A DNA stretch of 13,056 bases from Lachnospiraceae bacterium. Lineage in GTDB: Bacteria > Bacillota > Clostridia > Lachnospirales > Lachnospiraceae. Of the stretch, positions 7,350-13,056 are shown in pieces. The number at the start of each line of letters is the position of its first letter. Positions within the stretch are counted from its first letter, which is position 1. Both the position numbers and the translations under genes were made by a program. The stretch lies in NCBI GenBank assembly GCA_003520205.1, contig DOVG01000094.1, positions 484 to 13,539 of the forward strand. Reading direction: 5' to 3'. Under the pieces are notes generated by a model. That model had not been told where the DNA came from, made no database searches, and worked only from the letters and a program-made list of their open reading frames with translations.

Positions 7350-7486
7350 TCTACTGAATTAACTAATATAACTGAGAACCCCTATATCAAAATCCAGGGC
7401 AAATGTTTTAATCATTTCGGGACATAATCAAAAATGCTTGACAGCTGGATGTTAAAAATAATTAAAGTCATACTTTTTATACAAGC

Positions 7487-7514
7487 AAAAAAGACACATC
7501 GCTGTGTCTTTTTT
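7487..7514 (+). terminator. Bidirectional intrinsic terminator between two convergent genes
   Basis: A 12-bp perfect stem pairs AAAAAAGACACA (7487-7498) with TGTGTCTTTTTT (7503-7514) across a TCGC loop. The A-run and T-run at the stem ends give a U-tract on both strands, so it can end both the oxidoreductase transcript and the long minus-strand operon finishing at 7537. Confidence 0.9.
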
Positions 7515-7536
7515 CACTTATATGTATATGTTATTT

Positions 7537-8331
7537 CTATTGATTCTTTAATAGCGCTATAAGATCTGCGGCCTCCAGCTGACCAGGTGCACTCTCCTGC
7601 CCAACTGTTGCAAATGTGAGACACGAACCGGTTTCCTTACATTTGAATCTGGACTTAACTCCCTTTTCTCCCATAGCTATCAGAACAATCGGTTTATAGC
7701 TTTCAGAAACCATTCTCCTATTCAGATCCATGATACGCCTTGTATCAAATTCATTCTTAGGCGTTACTGCTATCTTGAGTATATCACCACCAAGTATCTC
7801 CATATTACGAAGCTTATCAATAACTTCTTCATCATGCGGTGTCTTACGTGTATCATGATAAGACATCAGAACAGTAACTCCTTCAGAATGAGCTGCTGTC
7901 GTAGCCCGTACTATCTTATAATTACCACAGGTCACTTCAATATCAACGATATCTATACATCCTGATCCAATGGCAGTTTTCATAACAGGTTCCAGATTCG
8001 CACCAACTCTGTCGTTTCTCAGTTCACCACCCTGTTCCTCGCTTCTAAATGTAAAGAGAAGAAGTCTGTCAGCAAATATATCCCTAAGCTTTTTTAGCAT
8101 ATCAGCCAGTTTCTTAGTATCACTCAGATGTTCATAGAAATCACTTCTCCATTCTATGACAGCAATCCTTAGTTCAGGATTATCCTTATACATAGCATCG
8201 AGTCTGTCTATCTCATTCCTTATTAAATTTGCATGATTTAAGATATCTTCTTCGGTTCTTCCCATAAGTGGAACACATATCCTCGGTGTACCGTCTCCGA
8301 ATACGAAATCTCTGACTTTAAGTTCACTCAT
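7537..8331 (-). CDS. aroD: 3-dehydroquinate dehydratase, type I (264 aa)
   Basis: It dehydrates 3-dehydroquinate to 3-dehydroshikimate, the third step of the shikimate pathway, through a Schiff base with a lysine. The type I residues are all visible: Glu60 and Arg62 in VIEWRSD, catalytic His159 in MSYHDTRKTP, Schiff-base Lys186 in DILKIAV, Arg228 in KSRF, and Ser247 with Gln251 in ESAPGQL. The length matches the usual monofunctional enzyme (about 250). Start: ATG 8331 with GGAG (8342-8339) seven bases upstream. It is the last gene of the ptb-buk-mraY-like run, 44 bases after the MraY-like gene, and ends just before the shared terminator. No other shikimate gene lies in the window, so it is separated from the rest of its pathway here. 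Confidence 0.95.
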   Translation of the reverse strand: MSELKVRDFVFGDGTPRICVPLMGRTEEDILNHANLIRNEIDRLDAMYKDNPELRIAVIEWRSDFYEHLSDTKKLADMLKKLRDIFADRLLLFTFRSEEQGGELRNDRVGANLEPVMKTAIGSGCIDIVDIEVTCGNYKIVRATTAAHSEGVTVLMSYHDTRKTPHDEEVIDKLRNMEILGGDILKIAVTPKNEFDTRRIMDLNRRMVSESYKPIVLIAMGEKGVKSRFKCKETGSCLTFATVGQESAPGQLEAADLIALLKNQ

Positions 8332-8375
8332 ACACTCACTCCAGTGATATTACATATTCTTTATAACCTGAATAA

Positions 8376-9356
8376 TTACGCTATCTTTACTATAAGTCCG
8401 GTAATAACTGCAAATATTATTTCACAGATTGAAAAGAATACCACAATTTTAGGAATCTTCCAGCCTCTGTTTTTTCTCAACTCATCATGAAATGGAAATC
8501 TAATCTTACTCAAAAACGGTTTCTTTGTAACTCTCATTACGGCAAGCTTTAGAAGTCCTAATCCACCGTCAAATAAGAATACAAAAGAAAGAAGTATAAA
8601 GCTAAATGGATGTCCGGACTTCATGCATAACAGCGCCAGCATAAATCCTATAGTTCTTGAACCCGCATCTCCCATAAGGACTGTACTCGGATTCCAGTTA
8701 AAAGCAAGATACGCCACAAGTGCAAATGCAAGAATTATTGCAACTCCGGTATATTCTTTAAGATCATTTCCATATATAAATGCCAGTGCTATAAGTTCAA
8801 TAACTGAAACTGTACCACACAGACCATCAACACCATCTGAACAATTCGTTACATTTATTGATCCCCATATAAGCATAACTGCCAGAACTGCATATATTAC
8901 AATCGGTATGTGTTTATCATATCCCAGAATTGATATATCCGATGAATTAAACACCAGAAATACAACTACCGCAAGAACTGCCAGGAGCAGATCCAATACT
9001 CCCTTAACCAATTCTCCCCACGGACTCTTTGATGCATCATCCAGATATCCGGTGAGCATCATAAATCCGGCAAGAATTATATACAGCAGTAATTCTATCG
9101 AAAAAGGAACAAATAGTAGAGACAGAACAAGATATAAGCATATAAATATCAGTCCGACTCCGGTAACTTTTCCATTAGAGCTCTCATTTACCGCAACTTT
9201 TTTTCCATTTGCATCTATAACAAACTTTCCTCCGTCTCTTGGAAGAAAACTGAATGGCTTTGCCATACATATATATGTTAAGCCAAAGCATATCGCAGAT
9301 GCAATCAGAATAATAATATTATCAGGAATTTTATTGCTTAATAAACTATACAACAT
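8376..9356 (-). CDS. MraY-like polyprenyl-phosphate phospho-sugar transferase (326 aa)
   Basis: This polytopic membrane enzyme, with about ten helices, is of the MraY/WecA superfamily that transfers a phospho-sugar from a UDP-sugar to undecaprenyl phosphate. MraY itself makes lipid I for peptidoglycan. The superfamily motifs are present: LDDASK (105-110) with the Mg-binding Asp pair, NVTNCSDGVDGL (168-179), and MGDAGSRTIG (228-237) with Asp230. The MraY HHH loop is replaced by FHDELRKNRGW (289-299), which keeps one His290. The cytoplasmic loop FLPRDGGKF...NGKVTGVG (38-68) corresponds to the family's first substrate loop. The start at 9356 gives an 11-base overlap with the butyrate kinase stop, suggesting translational coupling. 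An in-frame ATG at 9383 adds nine polar residues and lacks a ribosome site. I infer an MraY paralogue or clostridial variant; genuine MraY function is not certain. Confidence 0.85.
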   Translation of the reverse strand: MLYSLLSNKIPDNIIILIASAICFGLTYICMAKPFSFLPRDGGKFVIDANGKKVAVNESSNGKVTGVGLIFICLYLVLSLLFVPFSIELLLYIILAGFMMLTGYLDDASKSPWGELVKGVLDLLLAVLAVVVFLVFNSSDISILGYDKHIPIVIYAVLAVMLIWGSINVTNCSDGVDGLCGTVSVIELIALAFIYGNDLKEYTGVAIILAFALVAYLAFNWNPSTVLMGDAGSRTIGFMLALLCMKSGHPFSFILLSFVFLFDGGLGLLKLAVMRVTKKPFLSKIRFPFHDELRKNRGWKIPKIVVFFSICEIIFAVITGLIVKIA

Positions 9357-10416
9357 GGTATATCTTTGCTTCCTCTTCACCATTTATTACACGAAGTGCT
9401 CCTTCAGCAAGAGCCAGAAGCTCATCCTCGCCCGGATATACAGTAACAGGAGCTATAAAGCTCACTCTTTCCTTTATATCATTTGTGACCTGCTCACCAT
9501 GAGCTATACCACCTGTAAGTATTATCTGATCAACCTTACCTTTTAGTACCGCCGCCATAGCACCTATGTCCTTTGATACCTGATAACTAAATGCTTCAAA
9601 TACCAGCTTAGCTTTATCATCAGTAAGACTTCTCTTATATACCTCCTGAGCATTATTTGTGCCCAGATAAGCATTATATCCACCATTTCCTATAAGCATT
9701 TTCTTCACTTCCGCATGGGTATACTTTCCAGAGAAGCATAGATCAACAAGTGCTCCAGGAGGAACTGCACCGGCTCTTTCCGGTGAAAATGCGCCATCAC
9801 CTGACAGTGCATTAAATACATCAACTACTTTGCCGCCGGTATGTGCACCAACAGATACTCCACCACCCATATGTACTACTATCAGGTTAAGATCCTCATA
9901 TGCTTTACCAGCTTCTTTTGCATATCTCTTTGCCACAGCCTTCTGATTAAGAGCATGGAATATAGAAACTCTTGGAAGTTCCGGAACACCTGAAAGTCTT
10001 GCAACATCGGCCATTTCATCTACAACAACCGGATCAACTATATATGATTTAACGCCTATTTCATCAGCTATAGATCTTGCAAGAATACCTCCAAGATTAG
10101 AAGCATGTTCTCCTCCGACTGCATTCTTAAGATCCTCGATCAGTTCATCAGTAACTTCGTAAGTACCACTTGGAATAGGCTTAAGAAGTCCTCCTCGACC
10201 AACTATTACGTCAAAGGACTTTATATCTACACCATTATCCTTCAGAAATCCAAGTATCATATCCTTACGGAAATCTATCTGATCAACTATTTTATCAAAC
10301 TGAGCTATCTCTTCTGTTGTATGTCTGAGAGTCTCCTCAGATATAAGCTTTGTATCTTCAAAAATCCCTAGTTTAGTTGATGTAGAACCGGGATTTATTA
10401 TTAATGATTTGATCAT
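9346..10416 (-). CDS. buk: Butyrate kinase (356 aa)
   Basis: It transfers phosphate from butyryl phosphate to ADP, yielding butyrate and ATP in the cytoplasm, the last step of butyrate fermentation by this route. It is an acetate-kinase-type ASKHA enzyme: the phosphate-binding strand INPGSTSTKLGIFED spans 7-21, VGRGGLLKPIPSG spans 72-84, VHMGGGVSVGAH spans 181-192, SPERAGAVPPG spans 211-221, and the adenosine motif TGGIAHG spans 301-307. Its length of 356 equals typical butyrate kinases and is shorter than acetate kinases (about 400). Start: ATG 10416 is preceded by AAGGAGA (10431-10425). An in-frame ATG at 10449 would put that site inside the gene and add 11 residues. It lies 50 bases after phosphate butyryltransferase, its pathway partner, and overlaps the next gene by 11 bases. 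A branched-chain fatty acid kinase is the main alternative. Confidence 0.95.
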   Translation of the reverse strand: MIKSLIINPGSTSTKLGIFEDTKLISEETLRHTTEEIAQFDKIVDQIDFRKDMILGFLKDNGVDIKSFDVIVGRGGLLKPIPSGTYEVTDELIEDLKNAVGGEHASNLGGILARSIADEIGVKSYIVDPVVVDEMADVARLSGVPELPRVSIFHALNQKAVAKRYAKEAGKAYEDLNLIVVHMGGGVSVGAHTGGKVVDVFNALSGDGAFSPERAGAVPPGALVDLCFSGKYTHAEVKKMLIGNGGYNAYLGTNNAQEVYKRSLTDDKAKLVFEAFSYQVSKDIGAMAAVLKGKVDQIILTGGIAHGEQVTNDIKERVSFIAPVTVYPGEDELLALAEGALRVINGEEEAKIYHVV

Positions 10417-10424
10417 GAACCCTG

Positions 10425-10431
10425 TCTCCTT
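10425..10431 (-). promoter_or_regulatory. Ribosome binding site deciding the butyrate kinase start
   Basis: AAGGAGA on the minus strand is eight bases before ATG 10416, the start that gives the normal family N-terminus (MIKSLIINPG). The upstream in-frame ATG 10449 lies before this site and has no comparable one. Confidence 0.8.
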
Positions 10432-10466
10432 ATGATTATAATTCTTCACTATGTCTTAAGTCTCTG

Positions 10467-11387
10467 TTACTTACTGTTCTTTAATGAATCTGCAACGAGT
10501 GCTCCAAGAGCAAGTGAATTAACCTTTACCTCAAAGCTGTCAGAACGTGAAGTAAGAATAACCGGCGCCTTAGTACCAGTAATAAGATTTCCGTTTCTTA
10601 CCTTTGCAAAATGTACCAATCCCTTATACAGTATATTTCCCGCATGTATATCAGGGAAAAGAAGAATATCTGCATCGCCAACTATCTTACGTCCTGTTGC
10701 ACCCTTATGCTCTGCAGCTTCCGGACAGGTTGCAAGATCAAGAGAAAGCGGTCCATCAACTATGCACCCTTCTATCTCTCCTCTCTCATTCATCTTGGTA
10801 AGCTCTTCAGCCTCAACGGTAACAGGCATTTTAGGATTAACAACTTCTACTGCAGCAAGTGGAGCCACCTTTGGATTACTTATTCCACAAGCCTCACATA
10901 TAGCTACTGTATTACGGATAATATTTGCCTTGTCCTCAAGTGTAGGGTATGGAACAAATGCAACATCTGTAAGGAACAGGAGCTTATCAACGCCTTCCAT
11001 TTCAAACACGCATACATGTGAAAGAGGACGACCTGTTCTAAGTCCAACTTCCTTATCAAGAACACTTCTAAGGAAATCCTTAGTATCGATAAGTCCCTTC
11101 ATATACATATCAGCCTTGCCATCATGAACCAGCTTTACAGCCTCATGAGCTGCTTCTACAGTATCTTTGATATCAATTATCTCATAATCATTCAGATTCA
11201 TTCCTATTTCTGCTGCTATTTCACTAATCTTATCAGCATCACCAACAAGTACAGAATCTGTTATAGCTCTTTCTTTTGCTGCTTTTACAGCAAGTAAAAC
11301 TTCGCTGTCCTGTGCAACAGCTACAGAAACCTTCTTTTTCTCGACATGAGAAAGTTTCTTTAGTAAATCATCAAAATTCTTGCTCAT
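10467..11387 (-). CDS. ptb: Phosphate butyryltransferase (306 aa)
   Basis: It converts butyryl-CoA and phosphate to butyryl phosphate and CoA, feeding butyrate kinase. It belongs to the phosphate acetyl/butyryltransferase fold; the length of 306 fits the butyryl enzyme (about 300) better than phosphate acetyltransferase (about 330). Recognisable segments are MYMKGLIDTKDFLR (94-107), RPLSHVCVFE (120-129), LTDVAFVPYPTLEDK (139-153), VDGPLSLDLA (210-219) and APVILTSRSD (274-283), the last in the phosphate-binding region. Start: ATG 11387 with AGGAGG (11404-11399) eleven bases upstream, a slightly long spacing. It is the first gene of the operon continuing into butyrate kinase. The adjacent kinase supports the butyryl rather than acetyl substrate; use of branched acyl-CoA cannot be excluded. 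Confidence 0.95.
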   Translation of the reverse strand: MSKNFDDLLKKLSHVEKKKVSVAVAQDSEVLLAVKAAKERAITDSVLVGDADKISEIAAEIGMNLNDYEIIDIKDTVEAAHEAVKLVHDGKADMYMKGLIDTKDFLRSVLDKEVGLRTGRPLSHVCVFEMEGVDKLLFLTDVAFVPYPTLEDKANIIRNTVAICEACGISNPKVAPLAAVEVVNPKMPVTVEAEELTKMNERGEIEGCIVDGPLSLDLATCPEAAEHKGATGRKIVGDADILLFPDIHAGNILYKGLVHFAKVRNGNLITGTKAPVILTSRSDSFEVKVNSLALGALVADSLKNSK

Positions 11388-11427
11388 CTTTATATTTTCC
11401 TCCTATTAAATAACCACCCCTAAATGT

Positions 11428-11454
11428 ATCATATCATAACTATTTTTTCAACAA
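11428..11454 (-). promoter_or_regulatory. Possible promoter upstream of ptb
   Basis: On the minus strand TTGTTG (11454-11449) is followed after 15 bases by TATGAT (11433-11428), with an overlapping second TATGAT at 11438-11433. The -35 and spacing are both off consensus. It is the best candidate in the short space between the terminator at 11482-11515 and the ptb ribosome site. The run beginning TTGTTGA also resembles one half of a Rex operator (see findings). Confidence 0.35.
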
Positions 11455-11481
11455 AGAATGACGCGCTCCCCACCGTTTTCA

Positions 11482-11515
11482 GAAATAAAACACGCCACCC
11501 CAAAAGGGATGGCGT
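11482..11515 (-). terminator. Intrinsic terminator after the two small membrane protein genes
   Basis: Read on the minus strand, a 6-bp stem ACGCCA/TGGCGT (11515-11510 with 11497-11492), one mismatch and CCC/GGG close a TTTT loop, followed by GTTTTATTT. It separates the small-gene unit from the ptb promoter. Confidence 0.8.
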
Positions 11516-11525
11516 ATATTTACTG

Positions 11526-11777
11526 CTATTTATTATCCTTCTTATCGATTATCAGCTGCACAATAACCGGAGCTGCAGTAAGAATAATTGCAAGAACTGC
11601 TATCATCTTGTCCGGACTCTGCTTTCGAAGTGCTTTAGTATATGCAGCTTTTATATCTTTACGTTCTCTCTTCTCCGCTTTCTTTGCTGCTTTCTTCGCC
11701 TTCTTTGCCGCCTTCTTCGCTTCTTTTTTTGCAAGGCTTAGCGCTGACTTAGCCTTAGTAACGCCATTCTTCTCCAT
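11526..11777 (-). CDS. Small Lys/Ala-rich protein with a C-terminal membrane segment (83 aa), function unknown
   Basis: I do not recognise this as a named family. Residues 8-40 are almost only Lys, Ala, Glu and Arg, with near-heptad repeats such as KKAAKKAKKAAKKA (21-34). This predicts a long, strongly cationic amphipathic helix resembling histone H1-like or nucleoid-associated tails. A single hydrophobic helix follows (about 58-77, MIAVLAIILTAAPVIVQLII), then a short charged end DKKDNK. By the positive-inside rule the helix faces the cytoplasm and the protein is anchored at its C-terminal end. Start: ATG 11777 is preceded by AAGGATGG (11792-11785). An alternative ATG at 11822 gives 98 residues, overlaps the upstream gene by 14 bases and lacks a ribosome site. 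It is second in a unit with the 138-residue membrane protein. It might bind nucleic acid or anionic lipid at the membrane; this is inference only. Low-complexity composition alone does not prove homology to histones. Confidence 0.75.
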   Translation of the reverse strand: MEKNGVTKAKSALSLAKKEAKKAAKKAKKAAKKAEKRERKDIKAAYTKALRKQSPDKMIAVLAIILTAAPVIVQLIIDKKDNK

Positions 11778-11808
11778 ATTTTTTCCATCCTTATCTTTTA
11801 CTACTGTA

Positions 11809-12225
11809 TCATCCCCATACATGTGCGAGATAACTTAAGATTGCTGCTATCATTATAAATCCAAGTAATGGAAGGGTTCCTATAAGAGTCTCTTTAATTC
11901 CCTGCTTATGAACTCTGTCATTACCTATGAATCGGTGAACCCCATCCTTTTCTATAAGCTCTACCTCTTCACCCTTTTCATATATACAGAACATAGGGCT
12001 TTGCTTTGCATATACTGTATTACCATTATCTGTCTTTATAGTTAATTCTGATACTGTCCTTTTGGACAGCTCATCCTGAATCTTCTCAACAGACTTTATC
12101 TTCCCTTTAACCACATTCCAGCCCTTAAGTTTCTTCTTCTTTCTATGGGCACTTCCTGCAGATGAGAAGAACAGTTCCACAAGAAATATGATAATAAAGA
12201 CAACTGCTATTATATTTTTTATCAT
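11809..12225 (-). CDS. Small membrane protein with two membrane helices around a soluble domain (138 aa), function unknown
   Basis: I do not recognise a named family with confidence. Residues 3-21 form a membrane helix, followed by a strongly basic stretch HRKKKKLKG (27-35). A mainly beta soluble domain (36-102) contains WNVVKGKIKSVEK and an alternating pattern around ELTIKTDNGNTVYAKQ, loosely like DUF3592/OB-type membrane proteins. A second helix lies at about 113-134. The basic stretch predicts that the central domain faces the cytoplasm with both termini outside. Start: ATG 12225 is preceded by GAGGAA (12237-12232) six bases upstream. An in-frame ATG at 12252 would include that site in the coding region. 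It is followed after 31 bases by the Lys/Ala-rich protein gene (or overlaps it if the longer start is used), so the two are probably made together. It has its own promoter and a terminator on each side. Confidence 0.8.
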   Translation of the reverse strand: MIKNIIAVVFIIIFLVELFFSSAGSAHRKKKKLKGWNVVKGKIKSVEKIQDELSKRTVSELTIKTDNGNTVYAKQSPMFCIYEKGEEVELIEKDGVHRFIGNDRVHKQGIKETLIGTLPLLGFIMIAAILSYLAHVWG

Positions 12226-12285
12226 TAATAATTCCTCTTTAACAATGTTCATCCTAAATGTCTGCTACATACAGCTGACCCTAAC

Positions 12286-12314
12286 ATAATAGCATTATCC
12301 ATACTATTATTCAA
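12286..12314 (-). promoter_or_regulatory. Probable promoter for the two small membrane protein genes
   Basis: On the minus strand TTGAAT (12314-12309), 17 bases and TATTAT (12291-12286) match 9 of 12 consensus positions. Transcription would start near 12279, giving a leader of about 54 bases before ATG 12225. It lies just downstream of the pckA terminator, consistent with an independent unit. Confidence 0.5.
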
Positions 12315-12330
12315 ATCATTATTTCGTTAC

Positions 12331-12363
12331 ACAAAAACCCTCAGGCGATTATACCTGAGGGTT
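12331..12363 (-). terminator. Intrinsic terminator after pckA
   Basis: On the minus strand the perfect 10-bp stem AACCCTCAGG (12363-12354) / CCTGAGGGTT (12345-12336) has an 8-base loop and is followed by a T-run (TTTTTGT counting the last stem bases). It starts about 40 bases after the pckA stop codon. Confidence 0.88.
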
Positions 12364-12405
12364 AAATGATTCATATATGCACGAGCAGTTTACCCGCTCC
12401 TTTAC

Positions 12406-13056
12406 TTACAGCTGAGGACCTGCAGCAACAAGTGCCTTACCTGCCTCATTTGTCTCATACTTCTTGAAGTTCTTGATGAATCTCTCAGCAAGATCCTTAG
12501 CCTTAGCTTCCCACTCTGAAGCATCAGCATATGTATCACGAGGATCAAGAATCTCTGTAGAAACTCCTGGAAGTGATGTAGGTACTTCGAAATCAAAGTA
12601 AGGAATCTTCTTTGTCTCTGCGTTCTTGATATCTCCGTTAAGGATAGCATCGATGATACCACGAGTATCAGGAATTGAGATACGCTTTCCTGTTCCGTTC
12701 CATCCTGTATTAACGAGGTAAGCCTTAGCTCCGCTCTTCTCCATCTTCTTAACAAGCTCTTCAGCATACTTTGTTGGGTGAAGCTCAAGGAATGCCTGTC
12801 CGAAGCAAGCCGAGAATGTAGGCGTTGGCTCTGTGATTCCTCTTTCTGTACCAGCAAGCTTAGCAGTAAATCCTGAAAGGAAGTAATACTTTGTCTGCTC
12901 CGGTGTAAGGATTGAAACAGGAGGAAGTACTCCAAATGCATCAGCTGAAAGGAAGATAACATTCTGAGCATCCGGTCCTGATGACTTACCATTTACCTTA
13001 AGAGCAATATTGTTGATATGATCAATAGGATATGATACACGAGTATTCTCTGTAAC
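12406..13056 (-). CDS. pckA: ATP-dependent phosphoenolpyruvate carboxykinase, C-terminal 216 residues (runs off the right edge)
   Basis: A frame entering at base 13056 reads 216 residues to TAA at 12408-12406. It matches the C-terminal 40 percent of ATP-type PEP carboxykinase, which interconverts oxaloacetate plus ATP with PEP, CO2 and ADP. Diagnostic stretches are ENTRVSYPIDHI near the visible start (its Arg corresponds, from memory, to E. coli Arg333), FLSADAFGVLPPVS, SGFTAKLAGTERGITEP, PTFSACFGQAFLELHPT, AYLVNTGWNGTGKRISI and the C-terminus ALVAAGPQL. The P-loop and most metal-binding residues lie beyond the window. No frameshift is seen in the visible part. It is followed by its own terminator. 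In anaerobic fermenters this enzyme often runs toward oxaloacetate to conserve ATP, but the sequence does not show direction. Confidence 0.97.
   Translation of the reverse strand, partial: VTENTRVSYPIDHINNIALKVNGKSSGPDAQNVIFLSADAFGVLPPVSILTPEQTKYYFLSGFTAKLAGTERGITEPTPTFSACFGQAFLELHPTKYAEELVKKMEKSGAKAYLVNTGWNGTGKRISIPDTRGIIDAILNGDIKNAETKKIPYFDFEVPTSLPGVSTEILDPRDTYADASEWEAKAKDLAERFIKNFKKYETNEAGKALVAAGPQL

Noticed and set aside
7438..7466. A perfect TTGACA at 7438-7443 that might drive a short RNA ending at the 7487-7514 terminator
   Set aside because: The hexamer 17 bases downstream (ATTAAA) matches the -10 consensus at only 3 of 6 positions, and any product would be about 45 bases, mostly the terminator hairpin.
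8623..9546. A 307-residue plus-strand open frame opposite the MraY-like and butyrate kinase genes
   Set aside because: It lies antisense to two clearly recognisable proteins, has no ribosome site, and its composition (many Ile, Thr, Ser and Arg) is that of an antisense shadow.
10417..10466. A TATAAT between ptb and buk suggesting a separate buk promoter
   Set aside because: No acceptable -35 lies 16-18 bases upstream, and the 50-base gap fits an ordinary operon spacing.
10432..11127. A 231-residue plus-strand open frame opposite ptb
   Set aside because: It is antisense to phosphate butyryltransferase over nearly its whole length, with no family motif or ribosome site.
11526..11777. Calling the Lys/Ala-rich protein a histone H1-like DNA-binding protein
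   Set aside because: The resemblance is compositional only, and the membrane segment at the C-terminus is not a feature of those proteins.
12402..12992. A 196-residue minus-strand frame rich in Arg, Ser and Leu
   Set aside because: It is out of frame with the PEP carboxykinase sequence that covers the same bases and matches a well-known family throughout. The composition is that of a shifted reading of a conserved gene.
1..13056. Mobile elements, CRISPR arrays, tRNA or rRNA genes, toxin-antitoxin or phage-defence genes
   Set aside because: I looked on both strands for direct-repeat arrays, terminal repeats, transposase or integrase motifs and tRNA cloverleaf segments and found none that I could support.

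Overview
The window looks like chromosomal DNA from an AT-rich, Gram-positive anaerobe of the Clostridia, most plausibly a butyrate-producing Lachnospiraceae relative (Coprococcus or Butyrivibrio type). The evidence is a linked phosphate butyryltransferase and butyrate kinase, strong AGGAGG-type ribosome sites, consensus -35/-10 promoters with 17-base spacers, and protein families typical of that group. This is an inference; no 16S rRNA or other taxonomic marker is present.

Layout. (1) 1-558, minus: 5' part of an aldo/keto reductase, with its own strong promoter. (2) 751-2378, plus: a two-gene unit of a Nudix hydrolase and adenosine deaminase, closed by a hairpin terminator. (3) 6143-2431, minus: two half-transporters forming a heterodimeric ABC exporter of the BmrCD/TM287-288 kind, one with a degenerate and one with a canonical ATPase site. 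(4) 6324-7349, plus: a Gfo/Idh/MocA oxidoreductase behind a consensus promoter and a leader full of inverted repeats, ending at a bidirectional terminator. (5) 11387-7537, minus: phosphate butyryltransferase, butyrate kinase, a divergent MraY-like glycosyl-lipid transferase overlapping the kinase stop, and type I 3-dehydroquinate dehydratase, apparently one operon. (6) 12225-11526, minus: two small membrane proteins of unknown function, one with a very Lys/Ala-rich helix and a C-terminal membrane segment, with their own promoter and terminator. (7) 13056-12406, minus: C-terminal 216 residues of ATP-dependent phosphoenolpyruvate carboxykinase, with a terminator.

How they work together. The ptb-buk pair makes ATP from butyryl-CoA at the end of fermentation. 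PEP carboxykinase works at the PEP/oxaloacetate node, and PEP feeds the shikimate pathway (dehydroquinate dehydratase) and, via UDP-MurNAc, wall synthesis (MraY). The Nudix/adenosine deaminase pair fits nucleotide housekeeping and purine salvage. The exporter probably moves an amphipathic or toxic compound outward.

No transposase, integrase, tRNA, rRNA, CRISPR array or recognisable defence gene is visible, and no gene-free stretch exceeds 300 bases. Most of the window is ordinary metabolism. The least explained parts are the two small membrane proteins at 11526-12225, the MraY-like gene inside the butyrate operon, and the structured leader at 6264-6323.
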